In this document: piece by piece, positions 45,060-53,019 of the stretch | How positions within the stretch are numbered: position 1 is the first letter of the stretch | Layout of the letters: the number at the start of each line of letters is the position of its first letter | The notes under the pieces: model-generated | What the model saw: the letters and a program-made list of their open reading frames with translations, nothing else | Databases searched by the model: none | Told to the model about the DNA's origin: nothing | Translations under genes and position numbers: made by a program | NCBI RefSeq assembly: GCF_015222005.1 | Contig: NZ_JADFFL010000007.1 | Coordinates: 202,276 to 266,275 of the forward strand | DNA: 64,000 bases | Direction: 5' to 3' | Source of the DNA: Mucilaginibacter myungsuensis | GTDB lineage: Bacteria > Bacteroidota > Bacteroidia > Sphingobacteriales > Sphingobacteriaceae

Positions 45060-45067
45060 AAAGGTAC
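45060..45067 (-). promoter_or_regulatory. Bacteroidota -7 box of the ABC-F gene
   Basis: TACCTTTG on the minus strand matches TAnnTTTG. It lies 20 bp upstream of ATG 45039, giving a short leader. No good -33 TTTG is visible at the standard spacing. Confidence 0.45.
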
Positions 45068-45166
45068 GCTTTATCGGGCCGATATCGAAGCGGTATTTCA
45101 ATATTACCAGAGCCGCCCCCACAAACGGGGAATATTGTGGAGTGTGGAATTTGCTCGTGGCAGCAT

Positions 45167-45196
45167 TTCCACAATATTGTTTTAACAATTCCACAA
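45167..45196 (+). promoter_or_regulatory. Direct repeat TTCCACAA x2, 22 bp apart (unit 1)
   Basis: TTCCACAA occurs at 45167-45174 and 45189-45196, a 22-bp period (two helical turns). The second copy ends 118 bp before the start codon of the 29-residue peptide gene. The identical arrangement recurs in unit 2. LytTR-type response regulators are known to bind two 9-bp direct repeats separated by 12-13 bp, which this geometry resembles. Confidence 0.6.
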
Positions 45197-45313
45197 CCTG
45201 ATGTGGTATTTGGTAACTATTACGCTTAACCAGCCGTTAAAGGCTATAACCAATTAAATATCGGCATCTGGTACGGGTTTTGCCTTAACTATTATATCAA
45301 ACTTAAAAATATC

Positions 45314-45403
45314 ATGGCAGCATTAATCATCGGTTTAGTATTAGTTAACGGAGTGATAGTGATCAACAAGGCAGATTCGCGCAAAGCTTATCGTTCCCGA
45401 TAA
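45314..45403 (+). CDS. 29-residue single-helix membrane peptide, copy 1
   Basis: ATG at 45314 opens MAALIIGLVLVNGVIVINKA then DSRKAYRSR and TAA. Residues 2-18 form one hydrophobic helix, followed by a basic tail, so an N-out/C-in single-pass inner-membrane peptide is likely. The paralogue at 45778-45867 differs mainly by conservative changes (V/I, G/I, A/S, S/A) and many third-base changes, which indicates selection on the protein. A duplicated upstream region and an own terminator make this a self-contained unit. No known family is recognised. It is too short for most gene finders. Confidence 0.8.
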   Translation: MAALIIGLVLVNGVIVINKADSRKAYRSR

Positions 45404-45489
45404 ATTACTACGGATCCGGTGTTCCGGACTTAACGCATCGAGCTATGCTCGCAATGGTTAAGCATGGGGAAACCATCCTAAAATATAAC

Positions 45490-45518
45490 GGCCTGTGTTT
45501 TTGTAACACAGGCCTTTT
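45490..45518 (+). terminator. Terminator of micro-gene unit 1
   Basis: Perfect 10-bp stem GGCCTGTGTT / AACACAGGCC with a 5-nt loop, followed by TTTT. It lies about 90 bp downstream of the first micro-gene. Confidence 0.85.
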
Positions 45519-45630
45519 ACATTTGTGTCAGCCGTAGAGCTACCGATTTTTTTCTACCCAAATTTTCAGTGCGATTCTTATTTATCATCCCACCCGGTAT
45601 CGGGGAATTATAAGAACCCCGTGGTAACAT

Positions 45631-45660
45631 TTCCACAACATTATCCTCACATTTCCACAA
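45631..45660 (+). promoter_or_regulatory. Direct repeat TTCCACAA x2, 22 bp apart (unit 2)
   Basis: TTCCACAA at 45631-45638 and 45653-45660, again with a 22-bp period and again ending 118 bp before the start codon of the peptide gene. The sequence between the repeats differs from unit 1, so the repeats themselves appear conserved by function. Confidence 0.6.
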
Positions 45661-45777
45661 CCTTTCAGAGTAGCGAGAAACTATTTTACTCATAATAGCG
45701 TTAAAGAGGTACAATTAACCAATTATGAGCGTATGGTATGGGTTTTGTCTTAACCTTATCATATCAATATAACCATC

Positions 45778-45867
45778 ATGGCAGCATTAATTATCGGGTT
45801 GATCTTAGTTAACATAGTGTTAGTGATCAACAAGTCGGATGCCCGCAAGGCTTACCGCTCTCGTTAA
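45778..45867 (+). CDS. 29-residue single-helix membrane peptide, copy 2
   Basis: ATG at 45778 opens MAALIIGLILVNIVLVINKS then DARKAYRSR and TAA. It has the same length as copy 1, with an identical MAALIIGL start, VN and VINK blocks and RKAYRSR end. The block GGTAYGGGTTTTGYCTTAAC lies 24-25 bp before the start codon in both units (45735-45754 here, 45270-45289 in unit 1) and likely contains the core promoter. The C-terminal basic tail may touch lipid head groups or a partner. Function unknown. Confidence 0.8.
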   Translation: MAALIIGLILVNIVLVINKSDARKAYRSR

Positions 45868-45959
45868 TTTACCACGGAGCGGGTTTCTGGAAAACCAAAT
45901 GTCGCGATCATCATCGGGTACAGTTTGACTTTCGAGAAATTATATAAGGTAAACAACAC

Positions 45960-45988
45960 GGCCCGCGTCTTATAAACGCGGGCCTTTT
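45960..45988 (+). terminator. Terminator of micro-gene unit 2
   Basis: Perfect 9-bp stem GGCCCGCGT / ACGCGGGCC with a 7-nt loop, followed by TTTT. It is about 92 bp downstream of copy 2, a distance like that in unit 1, although the stem sequence differs. Confidence 0.85.
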
Positions 45989-46010
45989 CATTTCCGGATA
46001 TCTAAGGATA

Positions 46011-46754
46011 CTATTTCACCCTTTTCCAATACTCATCATAAGGCACATTAACGCCTTTAACGTGCCATACCGAATCTTGAATGGAATATTCGTACACGCC
46101 CTTAGTGCCGTCGTTATACTTTTGGTAGCCTTCGCCGGCTATCTCTATCAGTTCAACATAGCTACCCTTTTGTTTATCCAGCCAATACGGGCCGGAAAAG
46201 GCTGCCCACATCGACTTACTTTTAGGCATCACATCGGTCACGGTAAAGCGTTCGGCAGTAATGATCTTATATCTGATCAGGCCATTCTGACCACCGTAAT
46301 TAGTATCTACTACGCCATTGCGCATCAACTGCCAGGTACCCACCAGGTCGGTGTTTTTTGATACCGTACTTTTGGTACTTAAACAGGCTGTGAATATCAG
46401 GGTACATAGGGTTAAAAAGAAGAAAGATAAGATGGTCAGTTTTTTCATTGCATTGGTTTTAAAGTTGAACAGGTCAATTAAATACGCGTAAAACATGTGT
46501 AACCTCTGCTTTGCGGGACTACCGGTACCGGGCAATCCGTTGGTCAGATCAACTTCCTTATCAAAAACATCTATCCCCAAAGCGGCAAAGATCAGTTTGA
46601 TGGTGTAACTACGAGGGGTGACCTCGCCAGACTCTATCCGCTGCAGCGTGCGCACACTGATGTTACATTGCTCTACCAATTCTTACTGTGTGAGTCCTTT
46701 TGCTTTCCGGATCTTGATGATGTTCTTTCCTAAGGCTGGTTGTTGCAGGTCCAT
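46011..46754 (-). pseudogene. XRE helix-turn-helix protein joined to a lipocalin-like lipoprotein, nonsense codon at position 24
   Basis: From ATG 46754 the frame reads MDLQQPALGKNIIKIRKAKG LTQ, then TAA (46683-46685), then ELVEQCNISVRTLQRIESGE, a complete XRE helix-turn-helix interrupted inside its second helix. The same frame continues without a stop through a linker into MKKLTILSFFFLTLCTLIFT AC (residue 77 from TTG 46679), a lipoprotein-like signal. It goes on into a lipocalin-like domain (LVGTWQLMRNG ... YWKRVK). Either the regulator is dead and only the lipoprotein is made from the internal ATG, or translation restarts at TTG 46679 without the first helix. Confidence 0.65.
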
Positions 46755-46910
46755 AAATTTTACAATGGCAATGATAATGGCTAAGTCCCCTAAAGTACAA
46801 TTATTTCCGCACGTCGTGTAGCCGACATTAGCCCGACTCTATTTGTTCAAAGCACAGAAACGCCATTTTATCACTCAAGCTGACTTTTTGGGATAAGTCA
46901 ATGTCGTGTG

Positions 46911-48335
46911 CTATTCCTCCAATTTCGTCTCGTAAAACTTGTCGCTAAAGTTCACCAGGTAGAGTTCCTGAGTGGCGCGGGTGCAGGCGGTGTAGAACCA
47001 TCGAAGGAAATCGGTGTTCACCATCTCGTCCGTCAGGTAGCCCTGATCTACAAAGACGGCATCCCACTGGCCGCCCTGTGCCTTATGGCAGGTTATCGCG
47101 TAAGCGAACTTGATCTGAAGGGCGTTGTAATATGGATTTTGTTTCAGCTCTTCGTGCTTCAGTTTTTTACTGGGGATGTGTTCATAATCCTTCATCACCT
47201 CCAGATAGAACTCCTTTTGATCAGCTTGAGACAATGCCGGCGAATCCGAATAAAGCGTATCCATCAGCACTTTGCAATTAAGCGTGGTATCCTCCGTGTA
47301 GTCGGTCAGTTCTAATTGGATATCAGCAAAGCGCTTACCGTACATTTCCTCAAAGCGACGCACTTTGCGGATGCGGCCGATATCGCCATTAGCGATAAAA
47401 CCGGTACTTCCTTCATCGTTATCCTGCAACCAAAAATAATTGTTCTTCACGATCATGATCTGATCGCCGCCGGTCAACTCCTCCTCGCGGAATAGGATGC
47501 GCCCACGGATCTGTTGGTTGTACTGGTTAGCGTTCTTATTACTCCGACAGATCACCAGTGTGCTTTCATCGCTGAATTTATTGTAAGCGTAGTTCAAACC
47601 ATCCTCCAAGCGTTCGCTGGTCATCCTAAAAACGTCCTTAAAGCCTTTGGTAATGATCTTCGGATAAAGTTCCTCACCCAAACGGATAATATCCCGGATG
47701 CCCGTCACATTAGCCAATATCCCCGAATCTTGTTGCTGACGGAGCACTGCCGTCATCTCATAAGTGAACAACGTTAACGCGAACTGATCTTTCATCAACT
47801 TAATGTCCAAAGCCGGGCTATCGTCCGAACCCACCGGTGGCAACTGTGCGGTATCTCCCACTAAGATCAGCTTGCAATTATTGGTATTGTAAACATAGCT
47901 CATCAGATCTTTAAGCAGGGTAGCACGGTTGCTGGCGTTATGCTCGTCGGATATCATCGAGGCTTCATCTACGATAAAGATGGTGTTGGTAGCCATGTTA
48001 TCAGCAAGCATAAAGCCTTCATCCACGTTAACTGCCGACTTTTTGCGATAGATCCGTTTGTGGATAGTGAACGCCTTTTGGCCCGAATAGCTGGTCATCA
48101 CTTTGGCAGCACGACCTGTAGGCGCTAACAAAACATATTTATATTGATAGAAACGCAGGGCTTTAACCAATGCACCGACCACCGTAGTTTTACCCGTACC
48201 GGCGTAACCACGCAGGATAAAGCATTCGTCGCCCTCGTTACTGATGAGGAATTTATGCAGCAAACGGAACAGTTCTTCCTGCTGAGCGTTAGGCTGATGC
48301 GGGAAGGCCTGCCGGATATGATCTGTGTACTGCAT
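46911..48335 (-). CDS. RecD-like / Dda-like superfamily 1 DNA helicase
   Basis: A 474-residue 5'-3' helicase of the RecD2/Dda type. Walker A is FILRGYAGTGKTTVVGALVK, motif II TIFIVDEASMISDEH, motif III KLILVGDTAQLPPVGSDDSP, and the C-terminal UvrD_C_2 motif AYAITCHKAQGGQWDAVFVD, followed by FLRWFYTACTRATQELYLVN. Length and motifs fit the stand-alone 'ATP-dependent RecD-like DNA helicase' of Bacteroidota, with no RecBC partners. It is divergent from the DUF3822 gene. Confidence 0.93.
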   Translation of the reverse strand: MQYTDHIRQAFPHQPNAQQEELFRLLHKFLISNEGDECFILRGYAGTGKTTVVGALVKALRFYQYKYVLLAPTGRAAKVMTSYSGQKAFTIHKRIYRKKSAVNVDEGFMLADNMATNTIFIVDEASMISDEHNASNRATLLKDLMSYVYNTNNCKLILVGDTAQLPPVGSDDSPALDIKLMKDQFALTLFTYEMTAVLRQQQDSGILANVTGIRDIIRLGEELYPKIITKGFKDVFRMTSERLEDGLNYAYNKFSDESTLVICRSNKNANQYNQQIRGRILFREEELTGGDQIMIVKNNYFWLQDNDEGSTGFIANGDIGRIRKVRRFEEMYGKRFADIQLELTDYTEDTTLNCKVLMDTLYSDSPALSQADQKEFYLEVMKDYEHIPSKKLKHEELKQNPYYNALQIKFAYAITCHKAQGGQWDAVFVDQGYLTDEMVNTDFLRWFYTACTRATQELYLVNFSDKFYETKLEE

Positions 48336-48381
48336 ACCAGCAAAAATGGCGATAAGAAAATGAATGGTAAGTAAAAAATAT

Positions 48382-48389
48382 TACTTTTG
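48382..48389 (+). promoter_or_regulatory. Bacteroidota -7 box of the 48400-50239 gene group
   Basis: TACTTTTG matches TAnnTTTG and ends 10 bp before the ATG at 48400, implying a very short leader for the DUF3822-rsmD-coaD group. A -33 box is not obvious. Confidence 0.45.
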
Positions 48390-48399
48390 TTGATAGTTT

Positions 48400-49185
48400 A
48401 TGAGCGGATACTCTTTTACTTACCGTAGCGAAATATTTGACCTTAACAAAGCGTACGATGCCGAATTGCTGATCAAAGCAAGTCGCGCGGAGTTCTCGTT
48501 CCTGATCGTATCCAAAGGCGTAGTTTTAGCCTGGAAAGACCGGACAGCCATCAGCGAAATATCTAACGATCACGAGTTAGCTACTGTGATGGCGGCTACC
48601 TTTAAACAGGTGACCATCGGCTTATTGCCTGATGCGCTTACTTTGGTCCCGTCGCAATTATTCGCGACCGATCGCGTAGGTGATTTTGCCCGTTTTTTGG
48701 ATGTGATGCCTGACGATAAAGTGTTCGCCGCGAAACTGGATAAGGAGAATCAACTGATCTACAAAACAGATCATACGTTCATCAACTTCCTGGTATCTAA
48801 ATTTAATCTTGCCCCCACTATTCCCGCCGATCGCGGCTGGATACACGCGATAGCTGGGACCGAACCCGTTAACTACGCCATTTATATGGACGTCACTGAC
48901 GGACAGATCAGTTTGCTGAATTTCAACGGTGGCAATATCCGTTTTTATAATTGCTTCAAGACCGAGGATGTTAACGACATCATTTATTACTGCCTGTTCG
49001 TAGCCAAGCGTTTGGATATCCAACCCGACTATGCCTCGCTGATCATCAGCGGTAATTTGCCTGTGAGCGATATGGATAAGCTACAGGAGTTCTTCCGCGT
49101 GGTAAAAAACAATGACCTGAAGGTATTGGAGGTGCCGGCCGGTGTGCCATCGCACCAAATACTCTCTTTAGCCGCTTTAGCCTAA
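48400..49185 (+). CDS. DUF3822 family protein
   Basis: A 261-residue cytosolic protein of the Bacteroidota DUF3822 family, which has an actin-like/ASKHA-type fold by predictions I recall. Features are AELLIKASRAEFSFLIVSKG, TLVPSQLFATDRVGDFARFL, AIYMDVTDGQISLLNFNGGN and the closing KVLEVPAGVPSHQILSLAAL. It is almost always encoded directly before rsmD and coaD, as here (6-bp gap to rsmD). Its function is unknown; conserved linkage suggests a housekeeping role. Confidence 0.88.
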   Translation: MSGYSFTYRSEIFDLNKAYDAELLIKASRAEFSFLIVSKGVVLAWKDRTAISEISNDHELATVMAATFKQVTIGLLPDALTLVPSQLFATDRVGDFARFLDVMPDDKVFAAKLDKENQLIYKTDHTFINFLVSKFNLAPTIPADRGWIHAIAGTEPVNYAIYMDVTDGQISLLNFNGGNIRFYNCFKTEDVNDIIYYCLFVAKRLDIQPDYASLIISGNLPVSDMDKLQEFFRVVKNNDLKVLEVPAGVPSHQILSLAALA

Positions 49186-49191
49186 ATTGTT

Positions 49192-49731
49192 ATGAGGATA
49201 ATTGGTGGCAGATTACGCGGCTTAAGATTGAACCCGCCGAACGGCTTACCGGTACGCCCTACTACGGATCTTGCTAAAGAAGCCCTGTTCAACATCCTGC
49301 AAAACCAGATCGATATTGAGGGTACTAAAATACTCGACCTGTTCAGTGGCACCGGAAACCTTTCTTTAGAATTCGCTTCGCGCGAAGCTGCCGAGGTTAT
49401 CTCTGTGGATAAAAGTATCCGTTGCATCCATTATCTAAAAGATATGGCCAAGCAACATAAGCTGGAGCAGATCAAGACCTACAACGCCGACGTTTTTAAA
49501 TACCTCGAATTAGAGACCGAGCAATACGATTTGATCTTTGCCGATCCACCATATGATCTGAGCCGCATCCCCGAGATCGTGAAGATCGTTTTCGAGAAAA
49601 AGCTATTGGCCGATGACGGCATCCTGATCGTAGAACATCAAAGCATGCAGAACCTGAGCAACCACCCCGCCTTTACCGAACAGCGTAAATACGGGCACTC
49701 AGCTTTTTCGTTCTTTAAGAATTTTCAGTAG
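49192..49731 (+). CDS. rsmD: 16S rRNA (guanine966-N2)-methyltransferase RsmD
   Basis: A 179-residue SAM-dependent methyltransferase acting on G966 of 16S rRNA in the 30S subunit. MRIIGGRLRGLRL, the RPTTDLAKEALFNIL block, the SAM loop KILDLFSGTGNLSLEFASRE and the catalytic YDLIFADPPYDL are all canonical. It is in an operon between DUF3822 and coaD. Confidence 0.96.
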   Translation: MRIIGGRLRGLRLNPPNGLPVRPTTDLAKEALFNILQNQIDIEGTKILDLFSGTGNLSLEFASREAAEVISVDKSIRCIHYLKDMAKQHKLEQIKTYNADVFKYLELETEQYDLIFADPPYDLSRIPEIVKIVFEKKLLADDGILIVEHQSMQNLSNHPAFTEQRKYGHSAFSFFKNFQ

Positions 49732-49777
49732 AGAAATTCTATCTTTGGTTACACATTACGCTACCTCATCAGCCATT

Positions 49778-50239
49778 ATGAAGATCGCCCTATTCCCCGG
49801 TTCTTTCGATCCTGTAACTAAAGCACACGTTGATATTGTTAAACGGGCGGTTAACCTGTTCGATAAGCTTTACATTGGCATTGGGGTGAACAGTTCAAAG
49901 CAAGGCTTTTTGAGCATCGCTCAACGGGAGCAGATGCTGAGGGCCGTTTTTGAGATGGAGCCACGCATCCACATCATCGCTTACGAAGGATTGACCGTCG
50001 ATTTTTGCAAGAGCATCGACGCTAATTATATGGTACGCGGCATTCGCACCGTATCCGACTTTGAATATGAAAAGGCCATAGCGCAAATGAATCACGTCAT
50101 GGCCCCTGATATCGAGAGTATATTTATTGTGAGTAAGCCCGGCTATTCGTCCATCAGCTCTACCATCGTTCGCGAGGTACTTAAACATGGTGGCGACGTT
50201 AGCCAATTTATCCCTAAAGAGGCTCTGGCATATCTTTAG
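49778..50239 (+). CDS. coaD: Phosphopantetheine adenylyltransferase
   Basis: A 153-residue nucleotidyltransferase for the fourth step of coenzyme A synthesis (4'-phosphopantetheine + ATP to dephospho-CoA). MKIALFPGSFDPVTKAHVDI holds the T/HxGH-like ATP site, in the variant KAHVDI. ANYMVRGIRTVSDFEYEKAI and KPGYSSISSTIVREVLKHGG are conserved. ATG 49778 is chosen over an in-frame start at 49745, because the conserved sequence begins exactly there. The 3' end overlaps the convergent NUDIX gene by 26 bp. Confidence 0.96.
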   Translation: MKIALFPGSFDPVTKAHVDIVKRAVNLFDKLYIGIGVNSSKQGFLSIAQREQMLRAVFEMEPRIHIIAYEGLTVDFCKSIDANYMVRGIRTVSDFEYEKAIAQMNHVMAPDIESIFIVSKPGYSSISSTIVREVLKHGGDVSQFIPKEALAYL

Positions 50240-50849
50240 TCAGCCTTTTCTTTTCCAGCACATCTAATATAGACGGGAAGGTATTATCCTTGATCTCATC
50301 AACCTCGTTGGCTGAAAACCAGCGTACCTCGGTGATGCCTTCTTCTAACTGTGGCTTCAGTTTTTCGGTACCTTTGTAGCCCATGTTATACCAGTAGGTC
50401 TTTTTAAGTACCAGGCCGGTCTTATGGTCATACACGTGGTAAGTGTTCATGATCTTTTTGCCTAACTTACTTACGGTGATACCGCACTCCTCCTCTACCT
50501 CGCGTACTGCACCCTCTTTTTTGCCTTCGCCTTTTTCAAGTTTGCCTTTAGGGATGTCCCATTTATCGTTGCGGTAAATGAACAGGTATTTGCCCTCGGT
50601 GTTCTTCACCAGTCCACCGGCTGCCTCGATCAGGTTGACCGACTTCTTTAGCTTCTTAAGGGCTGCTTTAGCATCCTCTGTCAGGATAAAGAACCGTTGC
50701 TGTTGGTGCTGGTTGTTGATCTGTGAATAAATACTTTTCAGATCAAAACCTTGACTGTCAATCTGCTGGTAACCTTTAGCCGCATTTGGTGTGGTTGAAG
50801 TTAACAGTAGAACCTTTTCGTTGATATAAATTCTGTATTTTTGGGCCAT
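50214..50849 (-). CDS. NUDIX hydrolase
   Basis: A protein of about 211 residues with a C-terminal NUDIX domain. The NUDIX box GKLEKGEGKKEGAVREVEEE C G is complete (GX5EX7REUXEEXGU). The N-terminal 75 residues (MAQKYRIYINEKVLLLTSTT onward) are a separate small domain typical of Bacteroidota NUDIX proteins of this group. It hydrolyses some nucleoside-diphosphate-linked substrate, not identifiable. Its ATG (50849-50847) overlaps the pyrE ATG (50848-50850) on the opposite strand, and its 3' end overlaps coaD. Confidence 0.92.
   Translation of the reverse strand: MAQKYRIYINEKVLLLTSTTPNAAKGYQQIDSQGFDLKSIYSQINNQHQQQRFFILTEDAKAALKKLKKSVNLIEAAGGLVKNTEGKYLFIYRNDKWDIPKGKLEKGEGKKEGAVREVEEECGITVSKLGKKIMNTYHVYDHKTGLVLKKTYWYNMGYKGTEKLKPQLEEGITEVRWFSANEVDEIKDNTFPSILDVLEKKRLTKDMPEPL
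50836..50843 (+). promoter_or_regulatory. Bacteroidota -7 box of pyrE inside the NUDIX gene
   Basis: TATTTTTG matches TAnnTTTG and ends 4 bp before the pyrE ATG, inside the first codons of the divergent NUDIX gene. If used, the pyrE mRNA would be leaderless or nearly so. No matching -33 TTTG is seen. Confidence 0.4.
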
Positions 50850-51489
50850 GTTCAATAGATCCGAAACCGAACTGAAGGTTGCCGAATTTCTGCTGCAAAT
50901 TAAAGCAATTAAATTGCAACCTAATAATCCTTTTACCTGGGCATCCGGGTGGAAGTCGCCTATTTATTGTGATAACCGCGTAACTTTGTCGCATCCTGCT
51001 ATCCGCACCTACATCCGCCAAAAGCTGGTTCAGGTGATCCAGGAAGAATTTGGATCAGTAGGTTGTATTGCCGGCGTTGCTACCGCCGGTATCCCACAGG
51101 GTGCATTGGTGGCTCAGGAGCTGGGCCTACCTTTCGCTTACGTACGTTCTAAACCGAAAGAACATGGCACCGGAAGCCTGATCGAAGGCGAAATTAAGAC
51201 CGGAGAACGTGTGGTAGTGATAGAGGACCTGATATCGACCGGCAAAAGCAGCATCCAGGCCGTTGAGGCACTGCGCGCTGCCGGGCACGACGTTGCAGGT
51301 ATGGCCGCCATCTTCACCTACGGGTTCGACGTGGCTGACGAGAACTTTAAAGCCGCCAAATGCCGTTACGTAACCCTATCTAACTACAACGCGTTACTCA
51401 AGTTCGCCGAGGAAGGCCAATACATCCTTCCCGACGATGTAGAATTACTAAAGACCTGGCGCGAAAACCCTGCCGAGTGGGGTAAGTAG
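50848..51489 (+). CDS. pyrE: Orotate phosphoribosyltransferase
   Basis: A 213-residue enzyme of pyrimidine synthesis (orotate + PRPP to OMP). LQPNNPFTWASGWKSPIYCD binds orotate, IAGVATAGIPQGALVAQEL follows, LPFAYVRSKPKEHGTGSLIE is the flexible lysine loop, and VVVIEDLISTGKSSIQAVEA is the PRPP loop. The protein is full length and the start fits relatives (MFNRSETELKVAEFLLQIKA). The gene is divergent from the NUDIX gene with overlapping start codons. Confidence 0.96.
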   Translation: MFNRSETELKVAEFLLQIKAIKLQPNNPFTWASGWKSPIYCDNRVTLSHPAIRTYIRQKLVQVIQEEFGSVGCIAGVATAGIPQGALVAQELGLPFAYVRSKPKEHGTGSLIEGEIKTGERVVVIEDLISTGKSSIQAVEALRAAGHDVAGMAAIFTYGFDVADENFKAAKCRYVTLSNYNALLKFAEEGQYILPDDVELLKTWRENPAEWGK

Positions 51490-51743
51490 TCTGCCTTGTA
51501 TAGATATTGAAAAAGCCATCAACTGTTGCACACGGATATTCACAAGTGTGAACAAAGTCAGTTTTTAATATGCTGATTATCAGTACTGTTCATTTGAGTA
51601 GGAAATTGTGCCGTGAACGATCTTTTCCTCATATTTCTTTATTGCCGGCGCACGCGTGCCGCGTGTGACTGACGTCCTTTAGCGCGTTCCGCGCCCCTTA
51701 CTCAACCGTCATCACGAGTTTATAGATTCCTGAGGTACTTACA

Positions 51744-51868
51744 AGGGGTGTCACCCTGAGCCTGTCGAAGGGCGACGTGCGCGGGGCATGGCCGATGTGC
51801 AGGTCACCAATTTGCATAGTGTCAAGCCCTCCGCACCATGGTTCGACGGGCTCACCATGACACCCTTT
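51744..51868. repeat. Long inverted repeat (GTCGAA-type palindromic element)
   Basis: The left arm runs through GGGGTGTCACCCTGAGCC and TGTCGAAGG. The right arm, complemented, reads AGGGTGTCATGGTGAGCC then CGTCGAACC. The arms are about 28 bp with a few mismatches around a spacer of about 65 bp. The TGAGCCTGTCGAA core is a widely dispersed intergenic palindrome in many bacteria. Confidence 0.75.
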
Positions 51869-51950
51869 AAAAATAAATTATTTCATGGATAGCGTGCCAT
51901 GGTGACCCCGATAGGCAGAGCCACTTGCATATGAGTACTGAGAGCACTTT

Positions 51951-51990
51951 CAGCATTTCATTAGGATAGGCGGTGTGCTCTATTATCCTC
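51951..51990. repeat. Dispersed 40-bp module, copy A
   Basis: CAGCATTTCATTAGGATAGG then CGGTGTGCTCTATTATCCTC. It matches 57641-57680 with only about five differences and lies in the same orientation. The preceding bases (GTGACCCCGATAGGCAGAGC) also resemble those before copy B (GCGATCCCCGAGTGGTAGAGC), so the repeat is longer than 40 bp. Confidence 0.75.
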
Positions 51991-53019
51991 AGTAGATGTC
52001 ACTTTCTTTTTTTCGTAAGTAAATAGTTTTCAAAGGCACTCAAGAGGGCTTCGCCGTTTCCCCGCGAAAAGAAAGTAACCAAAGAAAAGTTCCCGGCTGT
52101 GGGTATTCTCTACCAACGGTCTGTGCCCGGGCAGGGACAGTAACAGCCGGAAATTCCCAATGCCGGAGGAAAAAGAGGGTATTACAGGTTCGTCACAATA
52201 CTGGAATACAGCATTTTGTCATTGCGAGGAGCGGAGGGCCGGGTCTGTGCATCGGGGCGACGCGGCGATCCCATAGGCAGGTCAACTTCCCATCCCTCCC
52301 TTGGGAGGGCGCGCGTTAGGTGGTGTGGTGGCAGGGAGGGGTTTCGCCACCATGCATCGGCAGGTCCGTTTAACGCCCTCTCCCCCAAACGTTATCGTGA
52401 GTCGCTTCTATCAGCGACGTAACGATCCCCGACAAGCAGAGCAGCTATGCTTACCGCCCTGTGCCTCTTCGTCTGAACCAAATTTAGGAAATTAATGAAT
52501 TGCTGCATTCTAGTTCATTCCACAATTCTAAAATTTCGACTCAGAGAATTTTATAAATAGATTTCTTTATATTTTCTTTATTAATCATAATTTTGTTATA
52601 TTTGTATGGTTTGGTATATGAGCAGGTATGACGGGCATTATCCGCTTGGTTTAGTTGGTTTTTGGACTGATCTTTAGTTCCGATATTTCGGGGGTGTAGA
52701 TGTATCTATGAAAGCGGGGTTATTTTTGGTGGTGTAGAAGCTACAATCCATTTGTTTACTGGCGCGAGTATGCCGCGGTGGGTATTAGCGGAGTGTACTC
52801 GTGACTTTAAAGTTGTGGCAAAAGATCACGAGTACCCCTACGCGCAGGTCAGCGCTGCATACTCGCGCCAGCTAGGGGTTGGAGTGTGGTAGTGTTTTCT
52901 GAAGTTGCAAGACGCTGTTCTTTTAGATTGAAGTTGGAAGCTTCGAATAGTTGGGATTAATCATTCTAATTATACTTAACTTCATTGGAGGGACTCTCAT
53001 AATTATAAATAAGAATCGT

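Larger units (their letters stand above)
51490..53019. other. Repeat-rich intergenic region
   Basis: These 1.5 kb contain no convincing gene. They are a patchwork of dispersed elements: an inverted repeat at 51744-51868, a module at 51951-51990 shared with 57641-57680, a REP-like GTCATTGCGAGG at 52218, and a CTTCTATCAGCGA block near 52405 also found near 57578. Sequences such as AAGAAAGTAACCAAAGAAAAG-type runs near 52065 are also common dispersed filler in this group of bacteria, from what I recall. Confidence 0.6.

Noticed and set aside
45517..45714. A 65-codon minus-strand frame between the two micro-genes
   Set aside because: It runs antisense through the duplicated control region with its TTCCACAA repeats. 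No matching frame exists in the equivalent part of the other unit.
51990..52490. Short frames of about 65 codons in the repeat region (52182-52495)
   Set aside because: They are translations of GC-rich dispersed repeats on both strands.
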